NCBI GenBank assembly: GCA_002348535.1
Contig: DEBL01000387.1
Location: 1 to 6,180, forward strand
DNA length: 6,180 nt
Source of the DNA: Deltaproteobacteria bacterium UBA2957
GTDB lineage: Bacteria > Myxococcota_A > UBA796
Direction of reading: 5' to 3'
Shown: positions 1 to 6,180 of the stretch, in pieces
Position numbering within the stretch: position 1 is the stretch's first letter
Layout of the letters: every line of letters starts with the position of its first letter
The notes under the pieces: model-generated
The model's database searches: none
Told to the model about the DNA's origin: nothing
What the model saw: only the letters and a program-made list of their open reading frames with translations
Program-made: the position numbers and the translations under genes

Positions 1-1100
1 CAGATGCCGATGCCGATGCCGATGCCGATGCCGATGCCGATGCCGATGCCGATGCTGATGGGACCAATGCCATCGAGATTCCATGGCCCAGCGAGACCCT
101 CGCCATTGACGGCCGATGGCATCAGACGCGCACTTCGTCCATCACCTTCGAGACCACCGAATCGACTGTCACCGGCCTCCCTCCGCGATCCATCGCGACC
201 TTCAACAACGAACAGAAATGGCTGATTTATTCGGAGGGCCTGTACCTCGATGACGCCGGGACCCGCGTCGATTGGTACATCGATGAAGTGGGGCGACTCG
301 CTTCGTGCGAGAATCCGACCTCTAGGAATGTGGGAACCCTGATGGCCAGTGACAAACCTGAAGCCACCATCGACGGTTGCTTCGGTGATCGGTGGGTCAA
401 GGCGCGGGCTGATCTGCCCATCGAGGGGATGTACTCATGGTACGACGAACTCTTTGCGTTTGACTCGTTTGGAATGGTCCACACGGCCAGCGAAATTGAA
501 TCCATGATTGTGGCGTACTGGGCCGAAGAGTCATGGCTCGTGTTCCAGACGCTGAGCGAAACCGTTGAAGACGCTGAGTGGCTGTTTGGATGGTACCCCG
601 ATGGCGACGGGTACCGGGTCTGTCAGTACGAGATCGAAGACGGACAGTCCTACGCCGAGGCAAGCGCGTTGCTTGATCGTTCGGATGCAGCGGGCGGGTG
701 CCGAGGGCTCGCATGGGACTCGATCCGAATGCCATTCGCCGCACGTGGCGACCACGAACCACTTGATTCCTTGCTGCCCACTTTTCTCTACGAATGGTCC
801 AGCACCACTGAGCCGTCAGGCTCCACCTCTTTCATCAACTGGACCGGCTACGGCACATACGACGAGGGGACCACCATGGTGCTGGGTACGATGAGTCCGA
901 TGGTTGAACCGAGTGAGCGCTTCATCAAGATACAGGTTGAATCCGACGCTCTCGGAAGATGGCATGTCTGTCTGTTGACCGCCGCGCCCGATCTTGAGAC
1001 TGCAGCAGCGGCACCACCGACGACCCTTTCCGTTCCGGGGGCCTGCAACGTCGAAGCGCTTGGCGGGACGGGTGGATGGAAACTGCTGGACCCCATTTGA
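1..1100 (+). CDS. Unrecognised protein with N-terminal (Asp-Ala)n tract; 5' end outside window
   Basis: The frame with codons starting at base 3 stays open from the left edge to a TGA at 1098-1100, giving 365 visible residues. The first 19 are alternating Asp and Ala, followed by a soluble-looking region without hydrophobic segments. That region is rich in Trp, Tyr and acidic residues and has six cysteines, at about residues 102, 126, 207, 233, 323 and 348. An even cysteine number and a low-complexity acidic linker suggest an exported or surface protein, perhaps a lipoprotein whose signal lies to the left of the window; this is inference. I recognise no domain and assign no function. A GTG at 288 could be taken as a start, but the frame is open and protein-like for all 95 codons before it and no good SD precedes it, so I treat the gene as truncated by the window. 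It is followed by a 77-base gap and need not belong to the protease operon. Confidence 0.8.
   Translation, partial: DADADADADADADADADADGTNAIEIPWPSETLAIDGRWHQTRTSSITFETTESTVTGLPPRSIATFNNEQKWLIYSEGLYLDDAGTRVDWYIDEVGRLASCENPTSRNVGTLMASDKPEATIDGCFGDRWVKARADLPIEGMYSWYDELFAFDSFGMVHTASEIESMIVAYWAEESWLVFQTLSETVEDAEWLFGWYPDGDGYRVCQYEIEDGQSYAEASALLDRSDAAGGCRGLAWDSIRMPFAARGDHEPLDSLLPTFLYEWSSTTEPSGSTSFINWTGYGTYDEGTTMVLGTMSPMVEPSERFIKIQVESDALGRWHVCLLTAAPDLETAAAAPPTTLSVPGACNVEALGGTGGWKLLDPI
3..59 (+). repeat. GATGCC hexanucleotide tandem repeat encoding (Asp-Ala)n
   Basis: There are eight perfect GATGCC copies (3-50), one GATGCT copy (51-56) and a final GAT (57-59), all in the frame of the unknown protein and read as Asp-Ala. 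Bases 1-2 (CA) do not fit the end of a GCC codon, so either the perfect tract starts here or it is interrupted just at the window edge. The unit is six bases, so gain or loss of copies by slippage keeps the reading frame and changes only linker length. Confidence 0.95.
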
Positions 1101-1146
1101 GGATCAAACCAACCGAATCGGGTGCTGTCTCTAACGAAAACCGATA

Positions 1147-1175
1147 GTCCTCCATCCATTCTAAAACGGGAGGAC
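1147..1175 (+). promoter_or_regulatory. Shine-Dalgarno site inside a possible masking hairpin, before the first M16 gene
   Basis: The SD of the protease gene is GGGAGG at 1168-1173, four bases before the GTG start at 1178. Bases 1147-1153 (GTCCTCC) are a perfect reverse complement of 1169-1175 (GGAGGAC), which would form a 7-bp stem with a 15-base loop that buries the SD core. An in-frame TAG at 1145-1147 overlaps the first base of the stem. The inverted repeat is seen directly; any role in translational control is inference. I see no convincing sigma-70 promoter and no rho-independent terminator in the 1101-1177 gap. Confidence 0.45.
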
Positions 1176-1177
1176 CT

Positions 1178-2527
1178 GTGCTGTTCACAGCCTTACTGGG
1201 GCTTGTCCTCGGAGCCTACGCCGAATCTACGCCTGAAACCACGACCATTTCGATTCCGTTTGAAGAGTATGATCTCGAAAACGGTCTCCATGTCATTCTG
1301 AGTGAAGACCACTCCGTCCCGTTTGTTCGCGTGAACATGTGGTACCGCGTCGGTGCGAAGGATGAAGTCGAGGGGCGATCCGGCTTTGCCCACCTCTTTG
1401 AGCACTTGATGTTCCAAGGGTCTGCTCACATGGACGGCGAGTACTTCGGTCCACTCCAGCGGATTGGTGCCCAGATTAACGGAACCACGAACATGGACCG
1501 CACCAACTACTTCGAGGGCGTTCCATCCGAGCAACTCCCACTCGCGCTCTGGCTCGAGGCCGACCGACTTGGCTTTCTGCTGCCTGCGCTGACTCAAGAA
1601 AAGCTGGACAACCAAAAGCTCGTCGTGCGTAACGAGCGCCGCCAGAGCTACGAGAACCGTCCCTATGGGATGGCTTGGTGGTGGTTGTTCGATGCGTTGT
1701 ATCCGGAAGGGCACCCCTACAAGATCCCAACGATTGGAAAGCATGAAGACATTGACGCAGCAAACCTCGAGGACGTGAAAGCCTTCTTCCGCCAGTGGTA
1801 CCTGCCCAACAATGCCTCCCTCTCGATCGCCGGTGACTTCGACCCTGACGAAGCCAAGGCCCTCGTTGAAAAGTACTTCGCTGACATTCCCTCCGGCCCC
1901 CAACCCAGCCCCGTCCTCTCCATCGAGCCGACAGTACTGGAGGGCGAGACCGTCATTCGCAAAACCGACACGGTGCCGCACGACAAGGTCTGGATTGCAT
2001 GGCACTCGCCTGCCCTCTATCAGCCGGGCGATGCGGAGTTGGACACGCTTTCATCAGTGCTCAGTTCGGGCAAGGACAGTCGACTGTACCAGTCCATCAT
2101 CGAAGAAAAGAAGATGGCCCAAGACATCCGCGCCTACCAAGTGTCGATGCTCCTCGGTAGTTTCTACGTGATTGAAGCCACAGCGACCGAAGGGGTTGAC
2201 CCCGATGCACTGGTCGCCGAAATCGACAATGTGGTCGCGGAGGTCAAAGAGAACGGCGTCACCGACAGCGAACTCGAGTTGGCCAAAATCAACTGGGAGG
2301 CCAGCTTTTTCCGACGCCTGAGTACGATTGGCGCCAAGGCCGACCAGTTGAATCAGTACTTCATTCACCTTGGCGACACCGACTACATCGCCAAGGACTT
2401 GGCACGCTTCCAAGGCGTCACGTCCGAGGGAGTCAAGACCGCAGTCAACGGACTCAAAACCGGGCGCGTCATTCTTCACATCGGCCCCGAAGCCAAGCCA
2501 GAACCGTCCGCAACGGAGGGCAAGTAA
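1178..2527 (+). CDS. M16B zinc metallopeptidase, catalytic subunit, probably exported
   Basis: This 449-residue protein is an M16 (insulinase/pitrilysin-type) peptidase of the size usual for single-repeat M16B members. The inverted zinc motif HLFEH gives ligands His72 and His76 and catalytic Glu75. Glu153, in NERRQ 77 residues after His76, is the expected third ligand. The N-terminal M16 domain spans about 30-180 and the C-terminal M16 domain about 190-370. The Arg and Tyr that contact substrate in the C-terminal domain of complete M16 enzymes are missing: after SRL (301-303) the aligned positions are Ile308 and Gln315. It should therefore need a partner, and the next gene supplies one. Residues 1-15 look like a short signal peptide ending in AYA, though without a Lys or Arg near the start. 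The GTG start is well bracketed by the SD at 1168-1173 and the in-frame TAG at 1145-1147. The family is certain; the natural substrate is unknown. Confidence 0.93.
   Translation: MLFTALLGLVLGAYAESTPETTTISIPFEEYDLENGLHVILSEDHSVPFVRVNMWYRVGAKDEVEGRSGFAHLFEHLMFQGSAHMDGEYFGPLQRIGAQINGTTNMDRTNYFEGVPSEQLPLALWLEADRLGFLLPALTQEKLDNQKLVVRNERRQSYENRPYGMAWWWLFDALYPEGHPYKIPTIGKHEDIDAANLEDVKAFFRQWYLPNNASLSIAGDFDPDEAKALVEKYFADIPSGPQPSPVLSIEPTVLEGETVIRKTDTVPHDKVWIAWHSPALYQPGDAELDTLSSVLSSGKDSRLYQSIIEEKKMAQDIRAYQVSMLLGSFYVIEATATEGVDPDALVAEIDNVVAEVKENGVTDSELELAKINWEASFFRRLSTIGAKADQLNQYFIHLGDTDYIAKDLARFQGVTSEGVKTAVNGLKTGRVILHIGPEAKPEPSATEGK
2515..2520 (+). promoter_or_regulatory. Ribosome-binding site of the second M16 gene
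   Basis: GGAGGG lies inside the last codons of the first M16 gene, seven bases before the ATG at 2528. Because the upstream TAA (2525-2527) directly abuts this ATG, ribosomes finishing the first subunit are placed to start the second, which would help equal production of the two subunits. Confidence 0.75.
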
Positions 2528-3967
2528 ATGCGCATTATTACCCTAATCGCAGCTGGATTTATCGCTGCATGCGGTCCCAAGGCCACCCCCGACACCAGCT
2601 GGCGAAACACTCCGCCTGAGCCGCTTGCCCCGCGCGCATTCCAGCTCCCCGAGGCCAGCACCGGAACCTTGTCAAACGGACTCACGGTTAGCGTTGTTGA
2701 GAACCATGAAGTTCCACTCGTGAGCATTCGCATCGCCTTTGACCAAGGCGGTTGGACCGACTCAGCCGAAACAATCAGCCTCGCAAGCGCCGCGATGGAC
2801 ATGCTCAATGAGGGGGCGGGAGAGTACGACGCGGCAGGCATCTCGAAGGCTGCAAAGGCCTTGGCGGCGAACATCAGCACCGGCGCCGGCGCGGATAGCG
2901 CTTCCGTGTCGCTGAACGTTCTCAGCAAGAACCTCGAACCGGCGCTCGATCTCATGGCAACCGTGCTCTTGGAGCCGACCTTTGAGCAAGACGACTGGGA
3001 CCTCATGCTAATGGACCGCGTCGCCTCTCTTGCTTCTTCCCGCAATAACCCCGGCTCAATCGCCGGCCGTGCCGGTGCGCGGTTGCGCTACGGAAGCACC
3101 TACAAAGGCATGTTGAGCTCTGAGGAGTCTTACGAAGCCCTCACCACAGAGGCCATGGCCAACTGGGCGAAGACTCACCTGACGCCCGGCAACGCCCGCA
3201 TCTATGTTGGAGGCGACACCACACTCGAGGCCATTCTTCCGCTGCTGGAGTCCCGCTTCGGCGCATGGGCTGGAGAAGCGTCGACGGCCGAGAAGCCAAC
3301 GACTGTACAGCCGAATGTGGATGCCACCACCGTGTTCTTGATTGATAAGCCGGGCGCTCCCCAGTCGGTGCTCCGTGTCTTCCGGCGGCTCGAGATCAAC
3401 GAACTCTCCGAAGACTGGTTCGACTTCTTCATGGCCAACATGATGTACGGCGGCATGTTCTCTTCACGGCTGAACCTGAACCTGCGCGAGGAGAAGGGGT
3501 GGACCTACGGTGCCCGTTCCTCGGTCTCCACCGACTACACCAAGGGTGTATGGTCTGCGGGGAGCAGCGTGAAGACCGACACAACGGCCGACAGCATCTC
3601 GGAAATTGTGCGCGAGATCAATGAAGCCAGTGACGTTCGGACCTTCACGCAAGATGAACTCGACAATGCTCGCGGTTACTTGCTGGGCTCGCGACCCGTT
3701 CGGTACGAGAACGCTGGCCGCCTGCTGAGTGAGCTGCAGAACATCTGGCTGTATGACCTGCCGGAGGACTGGACCGTGGCGCTGGCCGACAATGTTCGGG
3801 CCGTAACCCTCGAGGGGGCTCAGGCCGCTTGGACGGAGCACGTCAAGGTCCCCGAACTGTCAATCCTTGTGGTGGGAGACAAGGCCACCATCGAGGAGAG
3901 CTTGGCGGCACTCGGCTATCCGATCGTGCACCTTGACAATGATGGAAACCCCTTGGAGGCCAAGTGA
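2528..3967 (+). CDS. M16B peptidase-like lipoprotein, non-catalytic partner subunit
   Basis: This 479-residue protein has the M16 fold but no zinc site. The positions matching HxxEH are Ser87, Met90 and Asp91, and the distal Glu is replaced, by my alignment with Ala166. The C-terminal domain (about 205-385) keeps the conserved GG-MFSSRLN-LREEKGWTY stretch, with Arg320 and Tyr327 spaced as the substrate-binding Arg and Tyr of M16 enzymes. It thus has what the upstream subunit lacks, as in known active/inactive M16B heterodimers of bacteria. The N-terminus carries a basic residue, a hydrophobic run and a lipobox (Ile12-Ala-Ala-Cys15), so lipidation at Cys15 is likely. Gly at +2 is not the Asp inner-membrane retention signal known from E. 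coli, so an outer-membrane location is plausible. A Pro-rich stretch (about 17-35) links anchor to fold. It abuts the upstream gene with no gap and overlaps ilvE by 4 bases. Confidence 0.92.
   Translation: MRIITLIAAGFIAACGPKATPDTSWRNTPPEPLAPRAFQLPEASTGTLSNGLTVSVVENHEVPLVSIRIAFDQGGWTDSAETISLASAAMDMLNEGAGEYDAAGISKAAKALAANISTGAGADSASVSLNVLSKNLEPALDLMATVLLEPTFEQDDWDLMLMDRVASLASSRNNPGSIAGRAGARLRYGSTYKGMLSSEESYEALTTEAMANWAKTHLTPGNARIYVGGDTTLEAILPLLESRFGAWAGEASTAEKPTTVQPNVDATTVFLIDKPGAPQSVLRVFRRLEINELSEDWFDFFMANMMYGGMFSSRLNLNLREEKGWTYGARSSVSTDYTKGVWSAGSSVKTDTTADSISEIVREINEASDVRTFTQDELDNARGYLLGSRPVRYENAGRLLSELQNIWLYDLPEDWTVALADNVRAVTLEGAQAAWTEHVKVPELSILVVGDKATIEESLAALGYPIVHLDNDGNPLEAK
3955..3959 (+). 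promoter_or_regulatory. Ribosome-binding site of ilvE and GTGA stop/start overlap
   Basis: GGAGG at 3955-3959 sits four bases before the GTG start at 3964. The sequence GTGA at 3964-3967 holds both this start and the TGA stop (3965-3967) of the lipoprotein gene, a classic arrangement for translational coupling. No separate promoter for ilvE is visible, so its expression probably depends on the protease transcript. Confidence 0.75.
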
Positions 3968-4875
3968 GCATTGAAAGTGCATACATCTGGATGGACGGCG
4001 AGTTCGTCCCGTTTGCAGATGCCAAAATCCACGTCCTGAGCCACAGTCTTCACTACGGCCTCGGCGTGTTTGAGGGGATTCGGTCCTACGAGCAGCCCGG
4101 TGGAGGCGGCGGTGTCTTCAAACTTGATGAACACCTGCGCCGACTTGTCGACTCCGCGATGATGTGTCGCATGGAGTTGAACTACACCGTAGAAGAACTT
4201 CGTGAAGCCTGTCTTGATACGCTCCGCAAGAACGAGTTCTCGAGCGCCTACATTCGCCCCTTGGTGTACCTCGGAATGGGTGGCATGGGACTCGGAGCAC
4301 GAAACAATCCGGTTCACACGAGTATCATCGTGTGGAAGTGGGGCGCCTACTTGGGCGACGAGGGGATCAACAACGGGATCCGGGTGGCGACCAGTTCCTT
4401 CACGCGACACCACGTGAACGCGAACCTGCAGCGCGCCAAAATCACAGGACACTACGTCAATTCGATCATGGCCCGCTACGAAGCCAACGACAACGGATAC
4501 GACGAGGCCATCATGCTGGACCACTCAGGCTACGTGGCCGAAGGAACCGGCGAAAACCTCTTCATCATGCGCGACGGCATCGTGAAAACGCCCCCCATCG
4601 TAAACATTCTGGGGGGCATCACCCGCAAGACTGCAATCGAGATCATGGAGCACGAGGGCCACACCGTCAAAGAGACTCCATTTGGTCGGGATGCGCTGTA
4701 CGTTGCCGATGAAATCTTTATGACGGGAACCGCTGCAGAGATCACACCCATTCGAGAGGTTGACCGGCGGCCCATCGGACCTCCCGGTCCCTTGACCCAG
4801 ATGGTCCAGCAGACCTACCTCGACGGAGTCCGCGGGCGGGTGGACTGGATGAAGGACATGATCACGACCTACTGA
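3964..4875 (+). CDS. ilvE: Branched-chain amino-acid aminotransferase (class IV, PLP-dependent)
   Basis: This 303-residue cytoplasmic enzyme transfers amino groups between Leu, Ile or Val and 2-oxoglutarate, the last step of branched-chain synthesis and the first of breakdown. Its length matches the E. coli IlvE type. Visible motifs in order are SHSLHYG (26-32), VFEGIR (35-40), EHLRR with PLP-phosphate Arg59, YIRP with substrate-pocket Arg98, AKITGHYVNS with PLP Schiff-base Lys159, EGTGENLF with Glu193 contacting the PLP ring nitrogen, GGITR (217-221) and TGTAAEITP (254-262). No key residue is missing. A short Gly run (about 46-50) sits in a loop after the first strand. The GTG start is fixed by its SD and gives the usual N-terminus. 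The related D-amino-acid transaminase and aminodeoxychorismate lyase fit less well, because YIRP and TGTAAEITP are typical of IlvE. It is the last gene of the protease operon and ends 7 bases inside convergent argH. Confidence 0.95.
   Translation: MSIESAYIWMDGEFVPFADAKIHVLSHSLHYGLGVFEGIRSYEQPGGGGGVFKLDEHLRRLVDSAMMCRMELNYTVEELREACLDTLRKNEFSSAYIRPLVYLGMGGMGLGARNNPVHTSIIVWKWGAYLGDEGINNGIRVATSSFTRHHVNANLQRAKITGHYVNSIMARYEANDNGYDEAIMLDHSGYVAEGTGENLFIMRDGIVKTPPIVNILGGITRKTAIEIMEHEGHTVKETPFGRDALYVADEIFMTGTAAEITPIREVDRRPIGPPGPLTQMVQQTYLDGVRGRVDWMKDMITTY
4590..4617 (+). other. Strong GC-only inverted repeat inside ilvE
   Basis: GCCCCCC at 4590-4596 is perfectly complementary to GGGGGGC at 4611-4617, with a 14-base loop. 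It encodes part of TPPIVNILGG using CCC CCC and GGG GGC codons. There is no following U-run, so it is not an intrinsic terminator for the plus strand. It may be a chance result of adjacent Pro-Pro and Gly-Gly codons. Confidence 0.5.
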
Positions 4876-6180
4876 GCGCGAAGGAGGGCGATCTGCCGCT
4901 CGACTTCGACCCAAGCCGTGCCGCCGCGGGATCGCCGTCGCTCCACGGCGACTTCCGGGTCGAGCCACCCGATCGCCTCTTCGGTGAACGCAGGGTGCTC
5001 GGCCTTGAGGTCTTCAAGGCTTAGTCCGTCGAGGCCGCATCCTCGCTGCTCGCAGGTCTTCACCAGTCGCCCAGCGACGTGGTGTGCTTCGCGGAACGGG
5101 ACGCCGCGACTAGCCAAAAAGTCCGCAAGCTCAGTGGTCAGCGCAAAGTCACCGGTGAGATCCGGTCCGCCGTTCACCTCCATCGACTCGAAACACCCTG
5201 CGGTCACCCGCACACAGGCAATGGCGGTGTGGATCGCGTCGAACAAAGCCTCGCGGTCTTCCTGCAAGTCCCGATTGTAGGCCATGGGCAAGCCCTTCGT
5301 CATCGTGATCAAGGCATTGAGGGCACCCACAACACGACCCGACTTCCCACGAACCAACTCGGCGGCATCGGGGTTTCGCTTCTGCGGCATAATGCTGGAC
5401 CCAGTGCTCCATGCGTCGCCGAGTCGGACCCAGTTGAACTCCCGACTCGACCACAAGACCAATTCCTCGGAGATTCGACTGAGGTGCACCATGATGATCG
5501 CGGCGGTGCTGACCGATTCAATCAGGTGGTCGCGGGCTGCGACGGCATCCATGGCATTCTCGCAGACATCTTCGAAGTCCAGCAAATCGGCAGTTTGCTC
5601 ACGATTGATCGGATGCGGAGTGCCCGCCATCGCTGCGGCCCCGAGCGGGCTTCGATTGACCCGTCTTCGGGCATCTGCAAGCCGCTCTCTGTCTCTCGAC
5701 AGTGCCCATGCATGCGCCAGCAAGTGGTGCCCGAACCAGATGGGTTGCCCGCGCTGAAGGTGGGTGAAGCCTGGAACCAATGTCCGGCCATCTTGCTCGG
5801 CGCGATCGCAAAGCGCGGCGACCAGTCGGGCGAGCGATTGGTCCAGCAGGTCGAGTCGCGTTCGCAACCACAGCCGAACATCGGTAGCAACTTGATCGTT
5901 GCGGGACCGCGCAGTGTGGAGCTTGCCAGCCAGTGCACCAATGTGCTCACCGAGCTTCGTCTCCACAGCCATGTGGATGTCTTCCAGTTCGATACCGGGA
6001 AGCCAGCCCGCTTCCAAGTCGGCCTCGACCGCCTTGAGTCCCTCGGCAATCTCTGCGGCTTCCTCTCCCGAAAGCAAACCCACATCTCCCAACATGGTGA
6101 CGTGCGCCAATGACCCTGCAATGTCTTCGCGCCACATCAACATGTCGGTACCGAGACTCTCAGAGAAGGCCTGCATCTCG
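4869..6180 (-). CDS. argH: Argininosuccinate lyase, N-terminus outside window
   Basis: The enzyme splits argininosuccinate into arginine and fumarate in the last step of arginine synthesis, as a cytoplasmic homotetramer of the fumarase/aspartase superfamily. Numbered from the Met codon at 6176, the motifs are DIAGSLAH (18-25), HTARSRNDQVATD (87-99), GFTHLQRGQP with probable catalytic His139 (136-145), and the superfamily signature GSSIMPQKRNPD (259-270), whose Ser261 lies in the mobile catalytic loop. The C-terminus (GGTAWVEVERQIALL) is typical of the family. The ATG at 6174-6176 is not the true start: the frame is open to the window edge (a Glu codon precedes it), and family members carry roughly 20 more residues, usually with a WGGRF motif. 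The stop is TAG, read on the minus strand at 4871-4869, so its last 7 bases overlap the 3' end of ilvE. No key residue is lost in the visible part. Confidence 0.96.
   Translation of the reverse strand, partial: EMQAFSESLGTDMLMWREDIAGSLAHVTMLGDVGLLSGEEAAEIAEGLKAVEADLEAGWLPGIELEDIHMAVETKLGEHIGALAGKLHTARSRNDQVATDVRLWLRTRLDLLDQSLARLVAALCDRAEQDGRTLVPGFTHLQRGQPIWFGHHLLAHAWALSRDRERLADARRRVNRSPLGAAAMAGTPHPINREQTADLLDFEDVCENAMDAVAARDHLIESVSTAAIIMVHLSRISEELVLWSSREFNWVRLGDAWSTGSSIMPQKRNPDAAELVRGKSGRVVGALNALITMTKGLPMAYNRDLQEDREALFDAIHTAIACVRVTAGCFESMEVNGGPDLTGDFALTTELADFLASRGVPFREAHHVAGRLVKTCEQRGCGLDGLSLEDLKAEHPAFTEEAIGWLDPEVAVERRRSRGGTAWVEVERQIALLRAQ

Noticed and set aside
4..225. Open frame reading as a Met-Pro repeat protein
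   Set aside because: It is the +1 shadow of the GATGCC tract; after the repeat it turns into low-quality Arg/Pro/Ser-rich sequence, and the Asp-Ala frame continues into a long protein-like ORF.
288..1100. GTG at 288 as the start of the unknown gene
   Set aside because: The same frame is open and protein-like back to the window edge, and no SD stands before 288.
1097..1134. Possible promoter with TTGAGG and TCTAAC boxes before the protease operon
   Set aside because: Both boxes match the consensus weakly and the gap between them is far longer than 17 bases.
1111..1145. Possible terminator after the unknown gene
   Set aside because: Only a 5-bp stem (ATCGG/CCGAT) can be drawn, it is not GC-rich enough, and no T-run follows.
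1193..2005. 270-codon minus-strand ORF opposite the first M16 gene
   Set aside because: It lies wholly antisense to a gene with clear catalytic motifs and shows no recognisable features of its own.
5079..6113. 344-codon plus-strand ORF
   Set aside because: It is antisense to argH, whose family motifs are complete in this stretch; long antisense frames are common in GC-rich genes.
6174..6176. ATG taken as the argH start
   Set aside because: The frame is still open to the window edge and the family N-terminus (usually about 20 more residues with WGGRF) is missing, so the true start is beyond base 6180.

Overview
The window reads as ordinary bacterial chromosome: dense, moderately GC-rich by eye, with Shine-Dalgarno-led genes and no tRNA, rRNA, CRISPR array, insertion sequence or phage gene that I can see. 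The organism is uncertain. An Asp-Ala dipeptide tract in a probably exported protein, next to a lipoprotein protease gene, recalls Myxococcota and related former deltaproteobacteria, where Asp-rich linkers are common in cell-surface lipoproteins. That is an impression, not a placement.

Layout. (1) Bases 1-1100, plus strand: the C-terminal 365 codons of an unrecognised protein that opens, at the window edge, with a (Asp-Ala)n tract encoded by a GATGCC hexamer repeat. It has six cysteines and many tryptophans. (2) Bases 1101-1177: a 77-base gap holding the ribosome-binding site of the next gene and a 7-bp inverted repeat that could mask it. (3) Bases 1178-4875, plus strand: a tightly packed three-gene operon. 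It holds a catalytic M16B zinc metallopeptidase subunit with a probable signal peptide, a catalytically degenerate M16B partner with a lipoprotein signal, and a branched-chain amino-acid aminotransferase (ilvE). The first two genes abut with no gap; the second and third overlap by 4 bases (GTGA). (4) Bases 4869-6180, minus strand: argininosuccinate lyase (argH), converging on ilvE with a 7-base overlap of the 3' ends and running off the right edge before its true start.

How the genes fit together. The two M16 proteins have complementary defects. The first keeps the HxxEH...E zinc site but lacks the Arg/Tyr pair of the C-terminal domain; the second keeps the Arg/Tyr pair but has lost the zinc site. 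This is the arrangement known for heterodimeric M16B peptidases, so they probably form one extracytoplasmic protease tethered to a membrane by the second subunit. Coupling of ilvE to them is the least expected part. It may mean only shared expression, or a link between peptide breakdown outside the cytoplasm and amino-acid metabolism inside. argH is a separate arginine-biosynthesis gene.

I see no clear new multi-gene system. The points most worth a second look are the unknown DA-repeat protein, the possible SD-masking hairpin before the protease operon, and the coupling of an exported protease pair to ilvE.
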